Below, in pieces: positions 24,179 through 31,169 of a stretch of DNA of 36,404 bases. Every line of letters begins with the position of its first letter. The first letter of the stretch is position 1. Source of the stretch: Acidobacteriota bacterium (GTDB taxonomy: Bacteria > Acidobacteriota > Vicinamibacteria > Vicinamibacterales > CAVVIG01); contig JAFDVO010000033.1 of the NCBI GenBank assembly GCA_018268955.1, forward strand, positions 1-36,404. Direction: 5' to 3'. The notes beneath the pieces were generated by a model, which was not told where the DNA came from, made no database searches, and worked only from the letters and a program-made list of their open reading frames with translations. The translations under genes were made by a program, and so were the position numbers.

Positions 24179-25869
24179 CCTGGCTCCGGCAGATCCCCCC
24201 GCGCCAGCTCCGCCTGTTCCTCGCGTCGGCCATCGGCCTGTCGGCCATCGCGCTCGTCTCGGTCGGCTACCGTGCCATCGGCGAATGGCAGGAGGCCGCT
24301 GGGCTGGTCGCCTCCCGGCGTGCCAGTTCGGCGGTCGAACTCCTGGTCTCCGCCCTGTCGCGCGACATGCGCGGCGCTCACACGTCCGTACTGGCCGCCG
24401 CCGAACGCGATCGCCTGGCCGACGGCTCCACCGCCGACCTGCTCCACCCCATCACCGGCGCCTTCACCCGCTACCCCTACGTGGAGGCCTTCTTCTCCTG
24501 GCGCACTGCGCCGGACGAAGAGGTGGTCTTCTACAGCCGCGTGGACCGCCGGCCCGCCTGGCTGTCGGGTACGGCGTCCACGGCCCCATACCCGGTGAAC
24601 ACCGGGTCGGACCGCCGCGTCGGCCGGCAGTTGCTCGACCGCCTGGCCGCCGACACGCAGCAGGGGCGCCGGTTCAGTGCGTTCACCACGCGCATCGGCG
24701 GGACGGACTACCAGGTGGTCACGGTCATCAGCTACGCGGACGCCGCGCACGCGCATCCGACGGCGCTCATCGGCTACATGGTGAACCTCGATTGGGCGCG
24801 CCGCCACTACTTCGGGGAGCTGGCCAGCCAGGTCGACGCGATGCTCGGCCGCGACGAAGGGGTCCGCTTCGCCATCCTCGACGATGCGGGAGGGGCTGTT
24901 GTGGGGAGTGTGCCGGCAGCCGACGGTGCGCCCAGCGACCGTCGGTCGTTTCCCGTGGCCTTCTTCGATCCGGCCGCGGTGGCGGTCGACCCACCACCCG
25001 ACCTCGGGCTCACGTGGTGGTCGGCCATTGCGGAAACGGGCGACGACCCGACACTGGCCGCCGCCGAACGCGGCGCCCGCCGGACGCTGACCATTGCCGC
25101 GGTCATGACGCTGACCCTCGCCATCGGCGTTCTCGTCAGCCTCCGGGCTGCCCGCGCCAGCGCCGACCTCGCGGCCATGCGGGTCGACTTCGTCTCCGCC
25201 GTCACCCATGAGCTGAAGACGCCCCTGGCCAACCTGCGCGCCATCAACGAGACGCTCGCGAGCGGACGCGCAACACCCGAGATGATCCAGGAGTACGCCA
25301 GGATGGGCATCGGCGAAGCCACCCGCCTGACCCGACTGGTGGACAACCTGCTCGCCTTCTCGAGGGTGACCGACGTCGCGGACGTGTACTCGTTCGAACC
25401 AACCGACGTCGGCTGGGTGGTGCAGCGGAGCCTCCAGGCCTTCACGCCGACGCTCGAGCGCGACCGGTTTGCCGTCACGGTCGAGGTACCCGACGACCTG
25501 CCACGCGCGCAGGCCGACCCGAACGCGCTCGGCCTGCTGCTCAACAACCTGATCGACAACGCCATCCGCTACTCCCGGCAGACCCGTGCCCTCGGGGTCC
25601 GGGCGTTCCACTCGGCAGCCGGCATCACCATCGAGGTGTCGGACCGGGGAATCGGGATCCCGGCCGACGAACTCTCGCGGGTCACCCGCAAGTTCTTCCG
25701 GGGGCGGACCTCGGTGGCCGGCGGCAGCGGCCTCGGCCTGGCCATCGTCGATCGGGTGGTGGCCGACCACGGCGGCACGATGGGCATCCGCAGCGTCGAG
25801 GGACAGGGGACAACGGTATCGGTTACCATCCCTGCCGCTGGTCATGAAGAAAAGAGTGCTGGTCGTTGA
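24172..25869 (+). CDS. Membrane sensor histidine kinase
   Basis: Starts with GTG at 24172 inside the end of the TAXI gene. The 565-residue protein has TM1 (about 13-32), a large extracytoplasmic domain of about 270 residues (about 33-300), TM2 (about 303-325), a dimerisation/phosphoacceptor region with H346 in VTHELKTPLANLR, and a catalytic ATPase domain. The ATPase domain carries the N box (NNLIDNAIRYS), G1 (DRGIGIPADE) and G2 (GGSGLGLAIV) motifs. The periplasmic domain (for example YPYVEAFFSWRTAPDEEVVFYSR) looks like a sensory fold of the double-Cache kind, but that is tentative. It probably reads the TAXI lipoprotein or its ligand and phosphorylates the regulator at 25844, with which it overlaps by 26 bp. 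Confidence 0.92.
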   Translation: MVTWLRQIPPRQLRLFLASAIGLSAIALVSVGYRAIGEWQEAAGLVASRRASSAVELLVSALSRDMRGAHTSVLAAAERDRLADGSTADLLHPITGAFTRYPYVEAFFSWRTAPDEEVVFYSRVDRRPAWLSGTASTAPYPVNTGSDRRVGRQLLDRLAADTQQGRRFSAFTTRIGGTDYQVVTVISYADAAHAHPTALIGYMVNLDWARRHYFGELASQVDAMLGRDEGVRFAILDDAGGAVVGSVPAADGAPSDRRSFPVAFFDPAAVAVDPPPDLGLTWWSAIAETGDDPTLAAAERGARRTLTIAAVMTLTLAIGVLVSLRAARASADLAAMRVDFVSAVTHELKTPLANLRAINETLASGRATPEMIQEYARMGIGEATRLTRLVDNLLAFSRVTDVADVYSFEPTDVGWVVQRSLQAFTPTLERDRFAVTVEVPDDLPRAQADPNALGLLLNNLIDNAIRYSRQTRALGVRAFHSAAGITIEVSDRGIGIPADELSRVTRKFFRGRTSVAGGSGLGLAIVDRVVADHGGTMGIRSVEGQGTTVSVTIPAAGHEEKSAGR

Positions 25870-26533
25870 AGACGACCCGGTGTTGACGCGCGTCCTGCGC
25901 GACAACCTCACGTTCGAGGGGTTCGAGGTGGAGTCGGTGTCGGACGGCTCGCACGCCCAGTCGGTCGCGCGCGATTTCGGGCCGGACCTGGTACTGCTCG
26001 ACGTCAACCTGCCGGGGCAGTCGGGATTCGACCTGTGCCAGGCGTGGCGCGAACGGTCGCAGGTGCCGATCATCCTCCTCACCGCCATGGGCCAGAAGAG
26101 CGACAAGGTGCGCGGACTCCAGCTCGGGGCCGACGACTACGTCACCAAGCCGTTCGAACTCGAGGAACTGCTGGCGAGGATTCACGCGGTGCTCAGGCGC
26201 GCGCGGCCGTTCACCACGAAGCTGGTGCTCGGCGACGTGACCGTGGACTTCGGGGCGCGCACCGCCGTCCGAGGCACCACCGAGCTGGAACTCACCCACC
26301 GCGACTTCGAGATCCTCCAGTACCTGGCCGCCCGTCCGCACACCATCGTGTCGCGCGACGAACTGCTGCGCGCCGTGTGGGGCTACCACGAGACCGTCGC
26401 CACGCGCGCCGTCGACCACGCCATCGGCCGCCTGCGCAAGAAAATCGAGGAGAAGCCGCACAAGCCCCGCTTCATCCATACCGTGCACGGGGACGGCTAC
26501 TACCTGGCGCCTGATGGGCGCGATCTGCAGTAG
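25844..26533 (+). CDS. OmpR/PhoB-family response regulator
   Basis: ATG at 25844 (MKKRVLVVEDD) overlaps the kinase end. The 229-residue product has a receiver domain (1-118) with acidic pocket E9-D10-D11, phosphoacceptor D53 (LLDVNLPG), T80 and K102 (TKPFE). A winged-helix DNA-binding domain (about 127-222) contains RDELLRAVWGY, RAVDHAIGRLRKKIE and IHTVHGDGYYL. This family binds tandem direct repeats of about 10-11 bp. The direct repeats upstream of the receptor and cytochrome genes have a 10 bp period, so they are the natural candidate targets (inference). Confidence 0.93.
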   Translation: MKKRVLVVEDDPVLTRVLRDNLTFEGFEVESVSDGSHAQSVARDFGPDLVLLDVNLPGQSGFDLCQAWRERSQVPIILLTAMGQKSDKVRGLQLGADDYVTKPFELEELLARIHAVLRRARPFTTKLVLGDVTVDFGARTAVRGTTELELTHRDFEILQYLAARPHTIVSRDELLRAVWGYHETVATRAVDHAIGRLRKKIEEKPHKPRFIHTVHGDGYYLAPDGRDLQ

Positions 26534-26555
26534 TCAGGTCCGACCGTGTCGGGCG

Positions 26556-26870
26556 CTAGACGTCCCCGCCGAGCCGCAGGGCCAGCGTCACCGGGTCGCT
26601 CGCGGTCGTGATGCGGAACTCCCCGCCGCGTTCGCGCAGGGCGTGCGCGGCCTCGTGCAGCAGCACCAGTCCCGCGCTGCTGATGTAGTCGACGCCTGAA
26701 AGATCGACATCGACATGACCACCGGCGGAGATCGCCGCCTGGACGGCGCTGCGGATCTCCGACGTCCCTTCCGTGCCAAGGCGACCGCGAATGACGAGCG
26801 TGATGGCGTCGCCGCGCGGCTCGAGGTCGACGTGCACGCACCACGCATGCAGGGGCGGATGTGGGTCCAC
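26556..26870 (-). CDS. STAS-domain protein (anti-sigma factor antagonist-like)
   Basis: A 104-residue single-domain protein. The STAS fold is seen in AITLVIRGRLGTEGTSEIRSA and DLSGVDYISSAGLVLLHEAAHAL. The DxSGVxxISSAG loop has a serine at the position phosphorylated in SpoIIAA-type antagonists. It probably regulates a sigma factor through an anti-sigma partner that is not encoded in this window. It is convergent with the response regulator (22 bp between stops) and divergent from the PrsW-family gene (25 bp between starts). Confidence 0.85.
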   Translation of the reverse strand: MDPHPPLHAWCVHVDLEPRGDAITLVIRGRLGTEGTSEIRSAVQAAISAGGHVDVDLSGVDYISSAGLVLLHEAAHALRERGGEFRITTASDPVTLALRLGGDV

Positions 26871-26881
26871 GGACTTGCAGG

Positions 26882-26887
26882 TATCTT
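26882..26887 (+). promoter_or_regulatory. Putative -10 for the PrsW-family gene
   Basis: TATCTT lies 8 nt before the ATG at 26896, and no Shine-Dalgarno sequence is present. The spacing is identical to that of TACACT before the TAXI gene. A leaderless transcript is likely. Confidence 0.4.
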
Positions 26888-26895
26888 AGCTGCTG

Positions 26896-27891
26896 ATGTC
26901 AGCCGCAGCCGTGGCGCTCGTCCCCGTGCTGCTGTTCCTCGCGCTGCTGTTCGCGATGGACAGCTTCAAGCTCGTACGTCCACAGGCGCTGGCCGTCGCG
27001 ATGGGTGGTGGCGCCGTCGGCGCCCTCGTGGCCATGCCGCTCACGACGTTGATGGCTGCACGCCTCGGGCTCACGCCTGGTCAGGTCGTCCGCTATGCAG
27101 CGCCCCTCGTTGAGGAGCCGCTCAAGCTCGCCGTGATTGGGTACCTGTTGCACCGCCGTCGGATCGGGTTTCCGGTCGACGCGGCGGTGCTGGGGTTTGG
27201 CGCCGGGGCCGGTTTCGCGCTGGTGGAGAACCTCGTCTTCCTCGGTGCGATGCCAGGCGCGCCGTTTCTCCTGTGGTTGGTGCGCGGCATCGGCACCGCA
27301 GTACTGCACGGGGCAACCACCGCCATCGCGGCGATCGTCGCGTGCGCGTTCTCTGCGCGATCGGGAAATGTACCGCGTGGCCTCTTCGTGGGGGTCGCAG
27401 CCGCGGCCGCTCTGCACGCGTGCTACAACCAGCTCGTTCTGCCGCCCCTGCTCGGCGCGCTGGTGGTGCTGCTCGTGTTCCCCGCGCTGGTGCTCGTCGT
27501 CTTCGAACGAAGCGAGCGCGCGACACGAGAGTGGGTCGGGGCGGGGCTGGACCTCGACGTGGAGCTGCTCGGGATCTTCGCGTCGGATCAGTTCCCGACA
27601 ACCCGGTTCGGCCGGTATCTCGAACAGCTGCGTGGCCGTTTCCCCGGCCCCGTCGTCGTGGACATGTTCTGCCTGCTCCGGCTCGAGGTGGAGCTGTCCG
27701 TGCAGGCGAAGGCGCGGCTGCTGGCGCGGGAGGCGGGCCTCGAGATGGAGCCGCACCCTGACATCGCGGCGGGATTGCGCGAACTGCACGCGCTGCGCGC
27801 GTCCATCGGACCGACTGGCATGCTGGCGCTTGCGCCGCTCCACGTCACCTCACCGCGTGACGAATGGCACCGGTATGTCGTCAGCGAGTAG
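26896..27891 (+). CDS. PrsW-family intramembrane metalloprotease
   Basis: A 331-residue protein with about seven to eight hydrophobic segments in residues 1-205 and a soluble tail of about 125 residues. PrsW hallmarks are present: E73-E74 in LVEEPLKL, E111-N112 in GFALVENLVF, H138 in VLHGATTAI and H174 in LHACYNQ. The PrsW/CPBP-type proteases cut membrane proteins such as anti-sigma factors; the target here is unknown. The neighbouring divergent STAS gene makes a role in sigma-factor control conceivable, though that is inference. The cytoplasmic tail (from about 206) has no family I recognise. The gene is followed by a repeat hairpin shared with the convergent DinB gene. Confidence 0.83.
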   Translation: MSAAAVALVPVLLFLALLFAMDSFKLVRPQALAVAMGGGAVGALVAMPLTTLMAARLGLTPGQVVRYAAPLVEEPLKLAVIGYLLHRRRIGFPVDAAVLGFGAGAGFALVENLVFLGAMPGAPFLLWLVRGIGTAVLHGATTAIAAIVACAFSARSGNVPRGLFVGVAAAAALHACYNQLVLPPLLGALVVLLVFPALVLVVFERSERATREWVGAGLDLDVELLGIFASDQFPTTRFGRYLEQLRGRFPGPVVVDMFCLLRLEVELSVQAKARLLAREAGLEMEPHPDIAAGLRELHALRASIGPTGMLALAPLHVTSPRDEWHRYVVSE

Positions 27892-27904
27892 AAATGCTGA
27901 TTCC

Positions 27905-28015
27905 AGTTGGTGAATTGGCGAGTTGGTGAATTGGCAGGGTGTTGCGCATCCATCAGTTCACACAGCACCAACTCACCAACTCACCAACGCACCAACGCAC
28001 CAACTCACCAATTCG
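27905..28015. repeat. Inverted octamer arrays between convergent genes
   Basis: AGTTGGTGAATTGGCGAGTTGGTGAATTGG-type units (27905-27934) face a CACCAACTCACCAA array with CACCAACGCACC variants (27966-28015). The arms pair over about 19 bp with two mismatches. It lies between the stops of the PrsW-family and DinB-family genes and could serve as a bidirectional 3'-end structure. Confidence 0.8.
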
Positions 28016-28031
28016 CTCTATTCTTATTCGT

Positions 28032-28547
28032 TCAGACTCCCGCCGCCTGTGCCGCGCGGGTGTCGGCGCTCGGGCCGTAGATGCCGGGGACCTTGGCCCC
28101 CATCGAGCGCAGGTAGGTGCTGAGCTGACCGCGGTGGTGGGCCGAGTGGCGCAGCAGCATCGAGAGCACCTGAATGGCCGGCATCTTCATCGGTCCCATC
28201 GCCATCTCGCGCAACATCTGCTCACCAGTCAGCGCACGCACGGCGGACACGGCCGCCGGGATGCGCCGCTTGTATTCGGCAATGGCATCCGCGGCATTCA
28301 TGATTCCGCACTTCTCGGAATCGTCAGGGGGCGGCGTGAACGCGCCGTTTGCGATGGACTGCAGCAGCCACTCGTCTTCGAGCGTGATATGGCGCAGCAG
28401 GTCGATGGCGCTCTTGGTCACCGGGTCTGGCCGGTAATGCTGCTTGTCGGCGGGCACCACGGCGAAGACGCCTTCGGTGATGCCCATCTCATGCTCGAAG
28501 TTCCCGAGCAGGAACTCCGTGATCATCTTCGCGTCACTTGCCGTCAT
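28032..28547 (-). CDS. DinB-family metal-dependent four-helix protein
   Basis: A 171-residue protein preceded by AGGAGG four nt before the ATG. The DinB/YfiT-like metal site is formed by H53 (LLRHITLEDEWLL), H134 and H138 (LRHSAHHRGQLSTYL). The characteristic end VPGIYGPSAD is present. Family members act in thiol-dependent or detoxification reactions, but many are uncharacterised. It is downstream of the amidohydrolase on the same strand, 72 bp apart, and could be co-transcribed. Confidence 0.88.
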   Translation of the reverse strand: MTASDAKMITEFLLGNFEHEMGITEGVFAVVPADKQHYRPDPVTKSAIDLLRHITLEDEWLLQSIANGAFTPPPDDSEKCGIMNAADAIAEYKRRIPAAVSAVRALTGEQMLREMAMGPMKMPAIQVLSMLLRHSAHHRGQLSTYLRSMGAKVPGIYGPSADTRAAQAAGV

Positions 28548-28572
28548 TGTTCCTCCTGTACGTCAACGTTCA

Positions 28573-28630
28573 GCCCTGCCTGCCTTGCTTGCGCTGCCAG
28601 CCCACCTGACATACCTGCCCTACCTGCCCT
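28573..28630. repeat. CCTGCC-type short repeats
   Basis: CCTGCCTGCCTTGC and CATACCTGCCCTACCTGCCC units run up to and across the amidohydrolase stop codon (28620-28622). The same C-rich family occurs at 1-25 and 31043-31086. Confidence 0.55.
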
Positions 28631-30005
28631 CTTTCCTGAACTCCCGCAGCATTGCCGCCCGATCGAGCGCGGTGCCGCGCAGGAACACCTTGTCGATGCG
28701 GCGCGTGTTGCGGATGTCCTCGAGCGGGTTGGCCGTCAGCACGAGGAAATCGGCGCTCTTGCCGACAGCCACACTGCCCAGATCAGGAATGCCGATCAGC
28801 TCCGCCGGCCGCGACGTGGCCGCGACAATCGCGTCCATCGGCGAGATGCCGGAACGCACCCAGCGGGTCATCTCGTGATGGTCGGCCCAGCCGAACGCAT
28901 GGCGTGCGTCGATGCCGGCGTCCGTGCCGAGCACGAGGCGCGCTCCGTTGGCGATGTACTTGGGCAGGTTGTTCGAGAGGATCTGCTCCCGCGCCGCCGA
29001 GGTCGGCGGGAGTGGCGCGCAGTCCTTCGCCCGAATCTCTCTCAGTGTCTCGGCGGGGTAGGTGGCATCCACGAATGCATCGCCATCGCACGCCTCGCTG
29101 CGATCGCCGAGCCCAATCACCGTCGTCCAGTACGGCGTGTGCTCCCGCAGCAGCGCCATCAGCTCCTCGTCGATCGGCTCGTTCTGCACGGTGTGCACGA
29201 GCACGTCTGCGCCCGCACGCACGACAGCCTTCTGGTCCGCCATCTGGATCGCGTGAGCCTGCACCTTCATGCCGAGCCGGTGGGCTTCGCCGATCACCGC
29301 GTTGTACACCTCGGGCGTCATCTTCGGGTACGTCCCGCGTCGGTCGTCCACCCAGATCTTGACGTGCTTCAGCCTCTTGGCTGCCATGCCCTGGACCGCC
29401 GTTCGGGCCTGATCGGCGGTGGACACCTCGTACACGGCATTGAGCGCCTTCGTGCCCTTGATTAGGATGGCGTCCGGTCCGCCGTTGGGCGGCGCCATGC
29501 CCGGCATGAAGAAGAAGCGTGACGCGACGGCGAACTTCCCAGCCTGCTGGTCCTTCACGAACGCGATCGAGGCATCGGTCGGGCTGCTCCCCACCGACTG
29601 CGTGGCGGCGACACCGTAATACGCCTCACGACGAAGATGATCCAGCACGTTGGCCGGGGTGTAGTTCTCCGCGCCCCAGCTCGTGTACCCCTCGTAGCCG
29701 ATGTGCACGTGCGCGTTGACCAGCGCCGGCATCACCGTGCGGCCCGCCAGGCTCACGCGCGTGGCGCCCGGCGGCACCGACACCGCGCCTTTCGGGCCCA
29801 CCGCCGTGAATCGGCCGTCCTGGACGACGAACACGCCCGACTCGATCGGCGCCGTGCCGTCGCCCACGATGATGCGCGCCCCCTCGTAGACGACGGGCCG
29901 AGAGGCCACTCGTGTCTGTGCCATGGGCGCCACAGCCAACCATGCGCCCGTGAGCGCAATGCCGGCCAGGAGGATCAGGGACGTCATTGATGAGCGTCGA
30001 GCCAT
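28620..30005 (-). CDS. Exported metal-dependent amidohydrolase (imidazolonepropionase-like)
   Basis: A 461-residue product with a signal peptide (MARRSSMTSLILLAGIALTG...). Metal-site residues of the amidohydrolase superfamily are H99/H101 in NAHVHIG, H251 in QAHAIQM, H271 in VLVHTV and D362 in LGTDAGID; K216 in HVKIWVDD may be the bridging lysine. Related exported enzymes act on Xaa-Pro dipeptides or other cyclic amides, but the substrate here is unknown. No Shine-Dalgarno sequence precedes the ATG; a TAAGAT box lies 11 nt upstream (30017-30022), suggesting a very short leader. An ATG at 29987 is an alternative start. Confidence 0.87.
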   Translation of the reverse strand: MARRSSMTSLILLAGIALTGAWLAVAPMAQTRVASRPVVYEGARIIVGDGTAPIESGVFVVQDGRFTAVGPKGAVSVPPGATRVSLAGRTVMPALVNAHVHIGYEGYTSWGAENYTPANVLDHLRREAYYGVAATQSVGSSPTDASIAFVKDQQAGKFAVASRFFFMPGMAPPNGGPDAILIKGTKALNAVYEVSTADQARTAVQGMAAKRLKHVKIWVDDRRGTYPKMTPEVYNAVIGEAHRLGMKVQAHAIQMADQKAVVRAGADVLVHTVQNEPIDEELMALLREHTPYWTTVIGLGDRSEACDGDAFVDATYPAETLREIRAKDCAPLPPTSAAREQILSNNLPKYIANGARLVLGTDAGIDARHAFGWADHHEMTRWVRSGISPMDAIVAATSRPAELIGIPDLGSVAVGKSADFLVLTANPLEDIRNTRRIDKVFLRGTALDRAAMLREFRKEGR

Positions 30006-30121
30006 TCGCGCTGCGCATCTTACGCCCTTTACGATGCCGCGGCAGTATGCGAGTCTGTCGTGACGTTTTCCTTGTGCGGCCCGCAGCAGAGCGGGCGCGA
30101 CGTTCCGTGGAGGCTTTCCTG

Positions 30122-30940
30122 ATGCGACGGTTTGTAATCCAGGCGCTGTGCGCGCCGCTCGCCGTGCTGGCCCTGGCTGGCCAGGCGCGTGCGCAGTCCA
30201 CGTTCCCGTACGACCACGTGCACGTCAACGTACCTGATCCGGCTGCGGCGGCGAACTGGTACGAGAAGAACTTCGGCGGCAAGCGGATCACGGAAGCGCC
30301 CGATCGGCTGATGTACGGCAGCACCCGCTTCATGTTCCTGAAGCTCGCCAATGCGCAGCCGAGCGCCGGCAGCGCCATCGACCACGTCGGGTTCTCCGTT
30401 CCGGACATCGACGCCAAGTTCAGGGAGTTCGAGGCCAACGGCGTCAAGATCACCACGCCGGTCCGGGATCTCCCGGGCGTGTTCAAGCTCGGGTTCGTCG
30501 AGGACCCGTGGGGCACGCGGATCGAGGTCGTGCAGGACCCCGACCTGCTCGGGCTGCATCACATCCACATGCGTGGGCCGGACCCGGAGGCGGTGTTCTC
30601 CTGGCTGCTCCAGAAGTTCGGCGGGCAGCGCACGCAACTGAAAGGCCGTCTCGATGCGGTCAAGTACAGCGCGCCCGGGTTCAGCGACATGTGGATCCTC
30701 GTGCAGCGTGGCGACGCGACGCCGAGCGAAGGGCACGCCATCGACCACATCGGCTGGCGTTCCAGCGGTCCGCTCAAGGACACGATCGATGGCCTGCGCG
30801 CGAAGGGCGTCACGGTCACGACAGAGCCGCGTCCCCTGCCGTTGCCGAACGGACCGACAATCCACTTCTCCTACGTCGCCGGCCCTGCAGGCGCGAAGAT
30901 CGAACTGGTCGAGCGCCCCGGGCTGAAGCCGGGAGAGTAG
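30122..30940 (+). CDS. Exported two-domain VOC-family protein
   Basis: I chose the ATG at 30122 (GGAGG 8 nt upstream), which gives a signal peptide (MRRFVIQALCAPLAVLALAGQARAQ); the open frame from 29987 overlaps the amidohydrolase start. The 272-residue product has two glyoxalase/bleomycin-resistance folds: residues about 28-138 (H32, H88, E135) and about 145-265 (HHIHM, AIDHIGW, AKIELVE). Such exported VOC proteins occur in Acidobacteriota; metal-dependent lyase or dioxygenase activity is possible but unproven. It is divergent from the amidohydrolase. Confidence 0.85.
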   Translation: MRRFVIQALCAPLAVLALAGQARAQSTFPYDHVHVNVPDPAAAANWYEKNFGGKRITEAPDRLMYGSTRFMFLKLANAQPSAGSAIDHVGFSVPDIDAKFREFEANGVKITTPVRDLPGVFKLGFVEDPWGTRIEVVQDPDLLGLHHIHMRGPDPEAVFSWLLQKFGGQRTQLKGRLDAVKYSAPGFSDMWILVQRGDATPSEGHAIDHIGWRSSGPLKDTIDGLRAKGVTVTTEPRPLPLPNGPTIHFSYVAGPAGAKIELVERPGLKPGE

Positions 30941-30947
30941 CGGCGCA

Positions 30948-31022
30948 CAGGCTTCGGGCTTCGGGCTGCAGGCTTCAGGAGCCGACCTCGCCCGAAGCCT
31001 GGAGCCTGGAGCCGAAAGCCTG
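30948..31022. repeat. GGCTTCGG-type inverted repeat after the VOC gene
   Basis: CAGGCTTCGGGCTTCGGGCT-type units (30948-30979) face CCCGAAGCCTGGAGCCTGG and GCCGAAAGCCTG (30991-31022). The arms form an imperfect hairpin of about 30 bp starting 8 bp after the VOC stop. The same family is seen at 33364-33455 and 34165-34250. Confidence 0.75.
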
Positions 31023-31042
31023 CGTGGCGGCTGCGTCGCCCA

Positions 31043-31086
31043 CCCTGCCTGCCCTGCCCGCCCTGCCTGCCCGCCTTGCCCGCCCT
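31043..31086. repeat. CCCTGCCTGCC array upstream of the PQQ dehydrogenase promoter
   Basis: A run of CCTGCC/CCCGCC/CCTTGCC units lies directly before the promoter region of the PQQ dehydrogenase gene. It belongs to the same family as 1-25 and 28573-28630. Confidence 0.6.
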
Positions 31087-31118
31087 CTCTTCTTACGAGC
31101 GTTCGAACCCGACGGGGT

Positions 31119-31124
31119 TATAAT
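31119..31124 (+). promoter_or_regulatory. Consensus -10 (TATAAT) of the PQQ dehydrogenase gene
   Basis: A perfect TATAAT in GGGGTTATAATCCG lies 45 bp before the start codon. No recognisable -35 is present at 16-18 bp spacing. The paralogous gene at 36069 also has a perfect TATAAT (36014-36019) in a different surrounding sequence. Confidence 0.55.
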
Positions 31125-31169
31125 CCGTCGCCCGTTTCCCGAAGTCGTTGGGAGTCAGTGAGGAGTTGA

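Noticed and set aside
24148..26106. A 652-codon minus-strand open frame
   Set aside because: It is antisense to the kinase and regulator genes and is Arg/Gly/Val-rich without recognisable motifs. The plus-strand genes carry all conserved kinase and receiver motifs.
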